From NCBI GenBank assembly GCA_021234155.1, contig JAJEKV010000111.1:938968-1002967 (forward strand): a stretch of DNA of 64,000 nt. The letters are read 5' to 3'. The notes beneath the pieces were generated by a model, which was given only the letters and a program-made list of their open reading frames with translations, ran no database searches and was not told the origin of the DNA. Below are positions 46,500 through 56,879 of the stretch, piece by piece. The translations under genes and the position numbers were made by a program. Position 1 is the first letter of the stretch. The number at the start of each line of letters is the position of its first letter. This DNA is from Isoetes taiwanensis (taxonomy: Eukaryota; Streptophyta; Lycopodiopsida; Isoetales; Isoetaceae).

Positions 46500-47488
46500 C
46501 CGGGGACCGCTAAAAGTAATCCAACCAGGGGTTTTGAGGCCATTGGTCACGGGTAATTGCTACGCCTTTCAAATATACAACCCACCTTTTCTGAAGCCTT
46601 GCCGCTCGGACTTTGCAGAGCTCTTCACGTCGTCAGGTTAACTGCACTAGAGAGAGGTCTTCTTGCACAGAGAATTTCATGCCCTTGAGGTGAATCCCAT
46701 GCTGCAGCACATGCAACTTAGTTCGTGACACCAAAAAGCGTACCAGGAGATGGCATGGCCGATCCAGCTTTTGAGCAGCGACTCTCTCACTATGAAGGCT
46801 CCTGGTCTCTGGGTATGCATTGTATCCATGAAAAAACGTGTGGCTGCCTTTGCATTTGAATTGGAGCACGCTTTTAGAACCCCCATGAGGCATAAGTTCA
46901 AGTGCCGAGGGTGATCAGACTGATCTAAACCTGCACTGTCTGTGCTTCGTAAAGTGCTAGCCTCTGCCTCATGTGTGGTCTTTGTAGCCCTGTCATGGAT
47001 AACCACATCCAAATCCACATAGAGTGGTGTCTCAATGAAACAAAGTCAGATAAATCATCCTCATCATAACAAAGTCAAATTAAGATAAACAAAATAAATT
47101 TACGCAACCATGACATTGAAAAGTAGGGAAGGTGCTACACAAATTCCACAGCCACTGGGCATAACAGAAGACATTAAACTATTTTGACAGCAAAGGTTTA
47201 GGGTTTCCCGTAACATGATTCTCATATGGAGGGGTTGTTCTATGCCATGGGAAACTGCATGCATCCTCGATTTGCAAACATCTGTCTTGAGTTCAAAATG
47301 TTGCAAGAATTACATAATATGGCATCCATGCTAGTTTCATATCCATGGGTTTCACAAAATCCTAATGGCAGAGGGAAGATGTGAATATGGCCTGAATCTA
47401 GCAGATTGTGGTAGATATCTAAGAAAGAGAATATATGCAATTATACAGAGATTTCCATGGCTATGCATGGATTAGTCTAAGCTTAACC
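46500..47488. other. Intergenic, no gene supported
   Basis: The minus-strand frame 46677-47018 contains LMGVLKACSN, reminiscent of a PPR motif, but the rest does not fit, so it is not called. No repeats evident. Confidence 0.3.
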
Positions 47489-47595
47489 TGGCATGCGTGA
47501 CCAGCCCCTCTATTTGAAGAGGTTTTTCTTTTGTTGTCGCGTGGCACGCGTGATCAGCCCCTCCACTTTGGGAGGTTTATTTTTTCACATTTATT
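47489..47595. repeat. Direct duplication, about 53 bp x 2, with small hairpins
   Basis: GTGACCAGCCCCTCTATTTG and GTGATCAGCCCCTCCACTTT begin two related copies. Each runs through a self-complementary CCTC...GAGG-type centre into a T-rich end. Confidence 0.6.
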
Positions 47596-47689
47596 CTAGT
47601 GTTGATGATGTGCAGGTACAGGTTGGCAAGTGGCAGCAGCTTCGACTTCTCCATTCGTGGATTTTTTGGGAACGAATTTTCAGCCTTAT

Positions 47690-47766
47690 GTTTGTTCAAG
47701 CCCCTTGTCGAAGGTTTATCACCAGGGTCTCCGTGGACGCTAAAAACCTATTCTATTCTATTCTTG
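47690..47766 (+). mobile_element. LINE 3' terminus with (TATTC)n tail
   Basis: AGGGTCTCCGTGGACGCTAA, AAACC, then TATTC repeats to 47765. Only the last few dozen bases match the shared LINE end; upstream sequence (47600-47690) shows no ORF2 homology. Confidence 0.65.
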
Positions 47767-48912
47767 AAAACCCAAAAGGGCGGGGTCCAAGTTGTATAAT
47801 TGGACATTCCTTTTTTTTTTTCTTCGTGGGTAGTTTGCACGTGTGCGGCTACCCACTATCCACCATTGTAGAAAATCTGCTGAAATGAGTGAGAAGCCTA
47901 TCCTCTCAGCAGTACCTTATTCTCTATTCTTTGAACCCATGCAGGGGAGGGGCTTCTTCCTGCCTGGATTGACCAATTTAGCATTTATTTCATTCTGTGG
48001 CATGTCCTTTCTTAGCCTTGCCTCTTCTTTGGCCATAATCCTTTGACCTTCGCCCTCGATCCCGTTTTGATAAGGAAGTTCTCTTCTATTCGAGAAGTTT
48101 TTGTCGTTTTCATGCGAGCCCCATTCTAGAATTCAAATATGTGCATACCTTTCCACACAACAAATTTATAAGAGTACTTATTCATGACACATTAGTGCAA
48201 TTCAATTTGTAATAGATGGTACCACAGGGCAATCAAAGGATTTAATTTGATTGGCATAGATTCTATTAGGTCCTTGACTTTTATTCAGATCAGTGTGGCT
48301 TTAAGAACAAAAATGTTGATGCAGGTTACCAAGAGTTGCATAAGTCCTTACCTAAAGTCAAACATTACGAAGTATATGAATGTAGAGATAGCTCATCTAA
48401 TAAACTCTTGCCAACTTCATGCAGTCAAGATCAAGGTGAGAACCCTGATCTAAATCCAGATGAGGCTGATCTAATTGTAGATGAGGTAGTAAATGCAGAT
48501 TTATAACCTGATGCAAGATATTTTGATGGTGTAAAGGCCGAACTACTAAAAATCAAAAGCCTAAAACTATGAATACTTACTCCTCTTGTATATAATTTTG
48601 CCAATGTCAACTACATAAATGTTTCATCGATGACTGAGAGAAGATCGTGCATCATACGTCAGAGACAACTTGCCTACATAGAAGATCAAACAAAGAACAT
48701 ATATCTTGCCTTTGTGCAATGGACATTAAATGCATACACATGCACTTTCTCGTCCATAATACCATGGTTGGGTCATCATTTTATCCGATGGCGTAATTTT
48801 GTGATGCCATGTGGCACCACTAATATCCAAGAATTCTAATCGGGTAAGAAAAGTCCAGTTCATTTGGCTACAAAAACAAAAGTTTCTGCTTTGTTCCGAC
48901 ATCTGTATTGCT
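47767..48912. other. Intergenic; faint coding-like stretch at 48310-48507
   Basis: A T12 run lies at 47810. From 48325 the plus strand reads ELHKSLPKVKHYEVYECRDS, then GENPDLNPDEADLIVDEVVN, with acidic, coding-like composition up to a stop at 48507. No family recognised and no start or splice context established. Confidence 0.3.
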
Positions 48913-49029
48913 GAACAAATTCAAGAAATGCCATAGCCATTCAAGAAATGGCAAACAAATTCAAGAAATTCAAGAAATGGCAAACAAATTCAAGAAATGC
49001 CATAGCCATTCAAGAAACGCCATAAGCAT
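48913..49029. repeat. Short-unit minisatellite (ATTCAAGAAATGSCAWA)
   Basis: Seven tandem variants of ATTCAAGAAAYGSCA separated by ACAA or TAGCC linkers. This is pure local expansion. The repetitive peptide it would encode is not considered a gene. Confidence 0.88.
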
Positions 49030-49099
49030 GAGCACCAAAGTGCCTGATTCAAGAAACAGATTTAAGTACCTGCTTCAAAGAAATCTTGTTACAGTTTTT

Positions 49100-49215
49100 A
49101 AGAGCTGGGAGACCGCCTAGGGGCGGTAATTGTGAGCTGGCCTTGGAAGTGCCACTGGGTGGACTAAGAACGTTCCAAGCGGCCGTTACCGCTTAGGGAC
49201 GCCTCACATGTGAGC
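49100..49215. other. GC-rich imperfect inverted segment
   Basis: CCGCCTAGGGGCGGTAATTG at 49113 and AAGCGGCCGTTACCGCTTAG at about 49177 contain nested inverted repeats in an otherwise AT-rich setting. Composition resembles the GC-rich motifs at 17080 and 55841. Confidence 0.4.
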
Positions 49216-49229
49216 GGCAAAACTCAAAA

Positions 49230-50176
49230 TTAAATAACGTGTCTTTCAGTCTCAATGTCTTCATTACAAGCATAGATTCTTTTCTCCTCCATAATATTAA
49301 GCCACTTCCCTCGTTCAATTATTAAACAATGAGAGCTCTTATGAATACGCCCTATTGCTCTGATCTGACTAGGAAACATATTGTGAAGGCACAAGTATGA
49401 CTGAATTTTATGCTCAGGCTTTAGATTGAAGTCCCTAATACAGTATTGAACTTTCTTCTTGGTAGATGTATCACAGTATGCCAGAAAGGCATTTGCTTTG
49501 AACCTTTTGAAATAGGGATTAATTGAGAGATTCAAGCGCATAAACCAACTTTGCAGATCTTTGTATCAACAGCTTTTGCCATTCAAAAATCAAGCTGCAT
49601 AGTAGCATTAAGTGCAAACCAGACAAGGGAGTCCTCTACATTGGCTTTTTCTGATCCAGGTATTTTAGGGCGTTGCTCATACCATGGATTGCTTCAATCT
49701 CATTCCCTAAATATTTCTAAGATTGAGCCTTCTCAATTCCTTCGCTTGACAGAGCAAAGCAGCACCCTGCATTCCAAAGTACTAAATTTTTGTTTTCCCA
49801 AATTTACTGTAAGCCCAAACCGTGTACACAGAAATTGCCTAAAACATCAAGCTGCTTTTGCAAATTTTCTACAGTGTTAGAGCATAAAAGCAAATCAGCA
49901 TCATATAGTAAAAGAATCACCATTTGGAAAATGACATTCTGATTGCTTAAAAAAATCTTCTAGTTGGTTTATATACAGCCCGATCAAGGTAGGAGAAAGC
50001 AGGCAGCCTTGCTTTACTCCTATATCACTGAGAATTAGATCTGAGGGTCCGTCTGGTGTAGCAACTCTTCCACGAACCAGTTCATACAATCTATCTATGG
50101 CAAGTACCCACTCATTCAGAACACCAAGTTGGTTTAATAAGTTTAGACTAAAAACTCTTACCAAACAATTTGGCAA
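49230..50176 (-). mobile_element. Second, divergent LINE lineage with corrupted RT active site
   Basis: Minus strand. 50176-49901 reads LYELVRGRVATPDGPSDL, then IGVKQGCLLSPTLIGLYINQ (RT palm block). At 49905-49894 the catalytic box reads LLLYDADLLLCS where Y-A-D-D is expected. It continues LQKQLDVLGNFC with stops, then KYLGNEIEAI. 49541-49230 reads NPYFKRFKANAFLAYC, then GRIHKSSHCLIIERGKW and EKRIYACN with ETERHVI, an alternative version of the C-terminal HxLxIExGxW...C...H end. Residue identity to the other LINE copies here is low, so this is a separate family. No shared 3' terminus or tail is visible below 49230. Multiple stops make it inactive. Confidence 0.8.
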
Positions 50177-50790
50177 GAATTGGGTTGATCATGATTGTTT
50201 TATAATTATTCAGTAACATAACATCTTCTTGCTTGTGGGTTGGGTGAATCACCAGCCTCTGGAAATGCATTCACAATAGCCTGATTAAAAAGTTTTGATA
50301 TCAACCTTGATATCGCCAGCAAATTAAAGTAATAACTGGACTTTCTTGGTAAAGTAAGTATAATTGGACATGCTACTAAATTCAATCACATTTCATGGTA
50401 GTCAAAATAAAGCTAATACAAAACATAACTAATCATCAAGGTAGCAACTGCAGAATATTTATGTTCAAAACGTTTTACACTACATCCAACCCTATTATGA
50501 AGATACAACATCATCTTCTAATAATTTGTAACTGTCAAACCAACAAAATGGCCTCTCCCCCATTACCTTAAGCCTATCCTATTGCTAGTTTCTTTTCCTA
50601 GCTTGTGTATGGATGTACGTACAAAGGAACAAAATGCATGTATAATATATATACAAGATATATAGTAGTTATAGACAAGATGCATATATATGACTATTTA
50701 AATTATACAAGTAGCTGTATTACATAAATTACAAGCAAGCAGATCTGTATTTCCAATTCTATCAGGTTGAAAAGGATTTAGTCGCCTCCA
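50177..50790. other. Intergenic, no gene seen
   Basis: AT-rich; TATATATA-type runs near 50640-50690. It includes the 3' flank of the minus-strand gene ending at 50791. Confidence 0.4.
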
Positions 50791-52392
50791 TCAAATTCCA
50801 ATTAGAGAGATACTAGTTGGGGACACTAGATTTTGCAATTCTTGCGAAATCAATAGGTGAAACTCTTCATCACTAAAAGGATCATCTAGACCAACTAGAT
50901 TGTATGTTCCTGTTCCAGCGTAGCTAATGGATTGGTGAGAATGATGTTCTTGTTCACCGTCCTCTCCCACTTGGAGATTACTAACACGTGGATTAGCTTC
51001 CACCTTATCATGGTTCGATTGTTGATGTTGATGTTGTCCATTTGGTAACAAACTTGTATCATATAGACTATTTTCTATAGATGGACCCATACAATGGCCA
51101 TGTTCTTTTTGTTCTTCTTCTTTTTCTTGTCCTTGTTCTTTTTCTTGTCCTTGTTCTTTTTCTTGTTCTTGTTCTTGTGGAGCATTCAACAAACATCCAT
51201 TAGGTGGCATTGGATATGTAAAGTGTTGATAGTTTTGATGTGAGGATTCAACACCACTAGTACTTACTCCACTGTTGTTGTAAGGAACGCTGTCAAGTGT
51301 GCGCTGCTGAGAGTATTGGTATGAGGATCCAACACAACTAGTGCCACTAGGACTAGCTCCACTATTGTTGTAAGGAAAGCTGCCACTAGGGCTAGCTCCA
51401 CTATTATTGTAAGGGAAGCTGTCAACCGGATACTGTTGAGAGTATTGATATGAGGCTCCACTAGTGTTGTAAGAAAAGCTGCCAACTGTACTCAGTTGAG
51501 GGGATTCAACAACACTAGTACTAGCTCCACTAGTGTTGTACGGAAAGCTGTCAATACAATTACCACCGGTAATGTTGTATACAGAACTTGGATGAGTTTG
51601 GCTTTGATATGAGGATTCAGCACCACTAGCGCTAGCTCCACTAGTGTTGCATGGAAAGCTGTCAATACAATTAGCACCGATAACATCGTATACAGAACTT
51701 TTATGAGTTTGGCTAGGACCATGACTAGAACTGGCAGTGACAACATCGTATACAGAACTTGGATGAGTTTGGCTAGGACCATGACTAGAACTAGCACGAT
51801 TAGCACCGGTAACATCATACACAGAACTTGGATGAGTTTGGCTAGGACGAGGACTGGAACTGACAGTGACAACATCGTATACAGAGCTTGGATGAGTTTG
51901 GCTAGGACCATGACTGGAACTAGCAGTGACACTAGCAATAGAGCTAGCAGTAGGGGATCTATCCAATTCTGTGGTCTCCATCTCCAACCCTATTGGGGTA
52001 GCAAGACGTGTGGAACTAGGAGTGGCAGTAGCATTAGCAATGTAGGATGCATAGAGTGTTCTTAGTTCCATATGCAATTCAGCGAGGCGAGAAAGAATAT
52101 CATGTCGACCTAAGCTGGCCAAAAATTGGTAGTAAGGGGTGCGCGCCTTTCTACCCAGGGGGTTAAAGAAGTGACCCTTACAGTGGGTTTCAGAATTTTT
52201 GCCATGCTTGGTTCGCCTCACTTCGAGGCACTTGAACCGACCCTGGAAGATGCCCTGGTCGTTCAGGAAGTCGAAGCTCGTTCTGGTGTGGAAGCTCTTA
52301 ATTCCTTCGTCAGTTAAGCATTCTGGACATGGAAATACCAGACTATATTTCTTGTATATGCTCTTCGCCATTTCCCGCAGTTGTTTCTTCAT
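50791..52392 (-). CDS. Repeat-built 533-residue protein, unknown family
   Basis: A single uninterrupted frame starting at ATG 52392. Residues 1-115 form a conserved-looking head: FPCPEC at 20-25, then GRFKCLEVRR, then THCKGHFFNPLGRK (H70, C71, H74), which together could bind zinc, and a helical LASLGRHDILSRLAELHMEL. Residues 150-275 carry five copies of a unit ending in PSQTHPSSVYDV, spaced about 20-37. Residues 243-375 carry six copies of SFPYNNSGAS-type units. Residues 405-430 are a Glu/Gln/Lys tract. The tail holds LDDPFSDEEFHLLISQELQN, an acidic amphipathic segment that could be an activation or interaction motif. DNA repeats match the protein repeats, so expansion is recent, yet the frame is kept, which suggests selection or youth. 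Function unknown. A DNA-binding or transcription-related role is only an inference from head plus acidic tail. Confidence 0.65.
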   Translation of the reverse strand: MKKQLREMAKSIYKKYSLVFPCPECLTDEGIKSFHTRTSFDFLNDQGIFQGRFKCLEVRRTKHGKNSETHCKGHFFNPLGRKARTPYYQFLASLGRHDILSRLAELHMELRTLYASYIANATATPSSTRLATPIGLEMETTELDRSPTASSIASVTASSSHGPSQTHPSSVYDVVTVSSSPRPSQTHPSSVYDVTGANRASSSHGPSQTHPSSVYDVVTASSSHGPSQTHKSSVYDVIGANCIDSFPCNTSGASASGAESSYQSQTHPSSVYNITGGNCIDSFPYNTSGASTSVVESPQLSTVGSFSYNTSGASYQYSQQYPVDSFPYNNSGASPSGSFPYNNSGASPSGTSCVGSSYQYSQQRTLDSVPYNNSGVSTSGVESSHQNYQHFTYPMPPNGCLLNAPQEQEQEKEQGQEKEQGQEKEEEQKEHGHCMGPSIENSLYDTSLLPNGQHQHQQSNHDKVEANPRVSNLQVGEDGEQEHHSHQSISYAGTGTYNLVGLDDPFSDEEFHLLISQELQNLVSPTSISLIGI

Positions 52393-52682
52393 CTTCTTGC
52401 TCCAAAATGCAAAATGGAAAGGGCCTAAAGGGCTCTTTCATAGTGCAGAAAAAGGTCAAACAGGCACCTTTTTTTGGGTCGCCTTTTTCTTTTTTCTGAT
52501 GCCGCTTCTGTTCATCTTGATCCTTCTAGAATCGAGCCCAGTATGCATGAAAGGTATACTGATCTCTGATTTTCGCAGCTACTGTGCTTCTTCTCTTCTG
52601 GCATCATCGATTCTCTGAAAGTTTACTTACCTCTGATTTTCACAGCTACTCTGCTTCTCCTCTTCTGGCATCATCATCATGC

Positions 52683-54026
52683 TGGTGCATGGGATTGTTA
52701 ATTGGGCTCCAGTGCTGCCGGTAAAGCGTGTGGTTGTGGATTTTGCGAAAAGAAATGCATGTGGGTCAGTTACGTTCTACAAGACATAGTATTTGCAAGA
52801 TGCTCGAGCATTGTCACGTTGAGGTTCTGCGGAGAAACTGGGGAACTCAGGTTGGTTCAATGCGTAATCTGATCAGTAATTTATTGCCATAATTTCGTCC
52901 TGGTTTTACTTCATTGCTAACTGTTTTTGTGTTTGAACTACTTCTCTTCACATGATTTTTGTTTTTTTACTTTCTTTAGGATTACATTATCAATATATTG
53001 CTTTTTGAAAATTAGTTTACTCATGCATCAGATAATGCAATATTGTGTGCTTTGATTCTTATAAATTTATATACGACATCAAAGTCGTATGTGGCAGTTT
53101 GGAATGCTCATTGAGACCTCTTTAAAAATTTTTGAAAAGTGTGAAACTGATCATTCTTTCCGTCCTGCAAAGATTGTACAAAGCTTCAAAGAAGAAGTTT
53201 GATGCCGATGTTGCATTTAAAGGGAGAGCACGGCAAGCTGTTGTTGAACTCCAGGTCAGCTATTTCCACACATGTTCTAGTTCTGTTCCATCCGGAAACA
53301 ACTGCATGAAGTGATTCTTCTATTATCTGTCCCCTTAACAAATGTCGCAGTCTATTCATCCTTCTTTTTAATGTTTGGCTGTAGGCTTGTGCAATTTTAT
53401 TTTCATGTGCAAAGCCTTGGACATTAAATAGAAGATAATCTGATGAGCAAAGAGCTATAAATTGTTTCTAAAGATGACATCTAAAGTGTTACAGAAATGA
53501 TTAAGATGCCATATCTGGTGTTATGTTACTTGATCAATTTGCAGGGGGCTAAACTATGTTTTCTTTCCCTTTCAAAGGGAGAGCCAAAGTACCGTGAGGC
53601 CTGGAAGCTAACATGTGTGATCAGCCGTGCTGAATTTGATATGGCGTACAGTCAACTTTGAGTTACAGTTGAAGAGAAGATATTTGTATCTTTCAGCTTT
53701 GCTTTTAGCTAAGTTTCAAAGTATAGATTTTGTTTCCTCCACCTTTTAGATTATTTGGTTAGTTACTTCAAGTTATGAACAATCTACTATTCTGTTCTTG
53801 GGTGCTTATTCTTCTGTTTTTTAATTTTTCTATCCCAGAATGCCATGCTAATATATTTTAATTTTCTTATATGCCAGGGGGAAAGCTTTTACAACCCATA
53901 TATTTCTCAAGTTCCTTGATGATGAAGGTCGTATTGGGGGTGAAAAATGTGCTAAAGTGATCTTTGTAGAAGGCCATGAGAGTTCTCTTGTTGTGGTTAA
54001 GCAAAATGGTGGCTTCAATTATGCAG
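52683..54026 (+). pseudogene. Arginyl-tRNA synthetase pseudogene (introns retained)
   Basis: Four exon-like blocks match cytosolic plant ArgRS, the class I synthetase charging tRNA-Arg. Block 1 (52683-52850) reads IVNWAPVLPVKRVVVDFA, then in another frame MHVGQLRSTRHS and MLEHCHVEVLRRNWGTQ. The class I H-V-G-H signature has become HVGQ, and four residues (HVGD) are missing before WGTQ. Block 2 (53172-53254) reads RLYKASKKKFDADVAFKGRA. Block 3 (53545-53686) reads PKYREAWKLTCVISRAEFD with an in-frame stop in the following helix. Block 4 (53878-54026) reads ESFYNPYIS, frameshifts, then VIFVEGHESSLVVVKQNGGF and NYA. Splice-like boundaries (CAG/GT) are kept. KMSKS and the anticodon-binding domain are absent. 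Not functional. Confidence 0.88.
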
Positions 54027-54864
54027 GTGGATGGAAGAATTGCTCCTCCATGTGGTTATGTGGCCATCGTTGTGGACAACCATGTACTTTCTTTGTAATT
54101 ACATTCATGATTTTTTGGTAGCACGCTGATACATCTGACCCTGGTTTCATTTTTCCTCAGGCCTTCATTATGATATGAAGAAGATGAAGATGCCCATTGG
54201 TATACCAAAAACACGATCAAGAGCAGACTATGAAGGCTCATATATGCTAGGAAATGGTTCAATCGTCGCCAGATATTGCATTATGGCAAGCTATTGATCA
54301 TTTCTGGAAGCCCAGCTTGCAAATGCCATTGATGAAGTCTCTGGTAATAAATGACGTTAATTTCACTGCATTCCTAATAATTTTCCAGTGCAGGAATGCC
54401 CTCTTGGTCCAAGCCTTCAACTGATGGGTTCAATTAGCTGCCGCTTATAATTGTATACAAATCATGCTTAAAGTCTTGTGTTCCACACAAACCAAACATA
54501 AAGACAACATATGATCAATCTTATAAGATGTGAAAAAAGGAATCCTGAATCACAATTTACAAAATTTCAAACTGTTCTCTATTGCCAACTCTTCTTTTCT
54601 TGTTCTAAATTTCGGCTGTCATTTTTCTTCGGGGTCCTGGGACACAGAGGACTAGCTTATGCAAAACTCAAATAGAAGTAGGGAGCATGTTGACCAGTCT
54701 AATCATTTATCAGTTGATCAATTATTCCGCAATACTCATGACATCAAAATGGGATACAATAGAAAAATGCATGCCAAACAAAGCATTTTCCAAGTTCAAT
54801 CCATAACTACAAAAAACACAACAAGAAATTCTATGTGACCAAAAAGTCAGGTGAATAAAATTAC
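54027..54864. other. Region after the ArgRS remnant; unidentified exon-like piece
   Basis: 54160-54292 reads GLHYDMKKMKMPIGIPKTRS, then ADYEGSYMLGNGSIVARYC on the plus strand after a CCTCAG acceptor-like site. The preceding 54027-54080 reads VDGRIAPPCGYVAIVVDN. Both look coding but match nothing I recognise and do not continue ArgRS. The rest (54300-54864) shows nothing. Confidence 0.35.
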
Positions 54865-55506
54865 CTGTTTAAAGGGCCATCTTGATTGTCCTGCAACAAA
54901 ATGTAATCTTTCATAAGTTTTCAGAAGTCGCTCTGTGTTAAAGAGATTAACAAACTCGTTCACAAGATTGTCATCCCTGGAGGATACAACAATCAAACCT
55001 GCATATACAATTAAATCATTAATATTTTGTGGCATTGAACTCCACGAAAGGCTCAGAACTGGCCGTTATCGCCTATGTAGGATGCATCCATGAAGGGGGG
55101 AAGCAATCATTTAAAAGCAATGCTTTCTATGATGGCCACAGTGCCCTTATCTCGGTTCACCTCTGAAGCCTGAAGATTTTCCACCGCAATCTCCTCAAGC
55201 TCATGCCTTGCAAATATTTCCCCCTTTTGGATATAAAATCCCTAAACTTCGACGACAAAAGAGCTGCATATTCCTTGCCAGCAGCTTCATGCTCTAGAGA
55301 GTAAGACGTCGTTATATCCACAGCTAATTCAAAAAAATTTGGAATATAGGAGCATTGTTTCCCCTTGCTGTATGTAGGTTTCCCTCTACCGAGCTTGCAC
55401 AGATCTTCACAAATCCCATAACGAAATTGTCAGAAGGAGAGTTAATTCTCTTAATTTTTCTAAATTTCTCGGCCGTAGATGTAAAAAATAAATGATCTAT
55501 TGGCAT
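54865..55506 (-). pseudogene. Decayed minus-strand coding region, unknown family
   Basis: Minus strand from 55506 reads MPIDHLFFTSTAEKFRKIKR, FVKICASSVEGNLHTARGNN, then after a stop AVDITTSYSLEHEAAGKEYA and ALLSSKFRDFISKRG, then in a shifted frame FARHELEEIAVENLQASE and GTVAIIESIAFK. A frame shift in a C run gives FMDASYIGDNGQF. A further block (54999-54865) bounded by TATATGCAG and a GTAATT donor reads GLIVVSSRDDNLVNEFVNLF, then RLHFVAGQSRWPFKQ. Continuity of sense across shifts shows a former gene. I cannot assign the family. Confidence 0.45.
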
Positions 55507-55804
55507 GGATTGAATTTTGTTGAGGTGGACTGCAACGTGGACAAGCTAGAATTGAAGGAATTGTTGTAGGGGGGTTAAGCAAGCCTATCATGAATAGTCC
55601 TCTTTTGCAAGTCATTATTCTCCTGGCTGATAAATATACTCTGTAGAGGTTAGATTTTCAGCCAAGATTTTGTAGGATTAGGCATAAAAGAACATTAATA
55701 ATATAGCAACGTGTTGCATCGCTGATGCAAAATTCATTGATTTTGGAACTACCATCTTTCCCACAACAATTCAGAACTCGACATCTTGGAGATCCTCTTA
55801 TTAT

Positions 55805-55895
55805 GTCGAATTGATTACATTGTTACAAGAAACTTATCGCGGCGGCCTAGCGGCCGCCGCAAACGTTTCTCTTCCCCCCTGGCCGCTGCGAAAAT
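55805..55895. repeat. GC-rich perfect hairpin within a dispersed repeat
   Basis: GCGGCGGCC-TAGC-GGCCGCCGC is a perfect 9-bp inverted repeat at about 55841-55862. The context ACAAGAAACTTATC...CGCAAACGTTTCTCTTCC parallels 17063-17130 (ACAAGAAATTTATC...CGCGAACATTTCTTTCG), so both belong to one repeat family. Confidence 0.65.
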
Positions 55896-56879
55896 GACAT
55901 GGTCCCAACCTTTTGTATACACGGTTTTTTGAAACAACAATCTCAATATGATGAAAAAAAACTTGGCCCTCTGCTCTGTATCACTCATGTAAACACATGG
56001 AGTTCTCTTACAGTCTTTCTAAGGGAGTTTTTGGTGTCTATTTCTGAGCAACGAAGGACCAGGCTTTAATAATAGCGTCAGACATTGTCCATGACTGGTA
56101 ATCACCTAGAGTTGTTCAATGGAGATCAAAATGTTGTTGGTAGAAACCAGAGCCTGAACGTTGCTTTCTAAATCAAAATTTTAACCACGAACTTACCTTG
56201 AAAAGAAGGCATTCACTTCAAGCAAATCCGCAATGAGGACGAAGATCGATCCAAGGATATACAAAATTACGATCCGTAAGTATGGGGAAAGGAGGCGAAA
56301 GAACAGAGCCTGAGTCGAGAAAGAAATTTGACCTTGGGACCCAAGGGGCCGTTTCGACAGGGAAGGGTTTTGGTAGTGCCGCAATGGGCCTGGAATCAGC
56401 CATAGCTAGACCTAAAGATGAGAGAATTTGGGGGCTGGGTCCATCCACTAAACACGTCCTGCTGAGCCGAAATCCACTGCAGGCAGGTACATAGCAGCAT
56501 CTGGAGAAGCACCACACAATCTTCCAATCCGCCAAACATCTCCCTTCAAAAGGAATCGCGAGCCAATCCAATCCAATCTTCTGCCAAATCCAATCGGAGA
56601 GGAAGTGGAGAGTAGAGCTGATCTCGCCGGAATGGGGCAGAGGAAGTGGAGAGCAGAGAAGGAGATTCAACGGAGGAGATTGATTCAAAGCAGATAAGAA
56701 CAAAAACGTGGCATCCCTAGTTTTTTTTCTTTTCTCCTCAATTTGAAAATGCAATGGGTGCATACGTGTCAGAGCCAGGGCTGCGCTCAGCCCAGAAAAA
56801 TTACCTCCTATTTTTTTTAAAACGAAAAATGATACTGCTTTATATATGGAATGATTATGGGACAATATTGGTGCAAGAA
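55896..56879. other. Intergenic; GC-richer than average from 56280
   Basis: Opposed open frames cross this region (minus 56218 onwards as the tail of the 57321 frame; plus 56282-56494). Codon composition of the minus frame changes below about 56880, so I treat the rest as read-through of non-coding DNA. Confidence 0.3.

Noticed and set aside
46677-47018. LMGVLKACSN phrase as a PPR gene
   Set aside because: Only ten residues fit. The remaining frame lacks the helical repeat pattern.
48913-49120. Open frame through the ATTCAAGAAATGSCA minisatellite
   Set aside because: Encodes only the repeat in shifting phases; no independent coding evidence.
51703-52065. Plus-strand and other-frame repetitive ORFs opposite the 533-residue gene
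   Set aside because: They mirror the DNA repeats of the long minus-strand frame. Only that frame is uninterrupted and has a non-repetitive head and tail.
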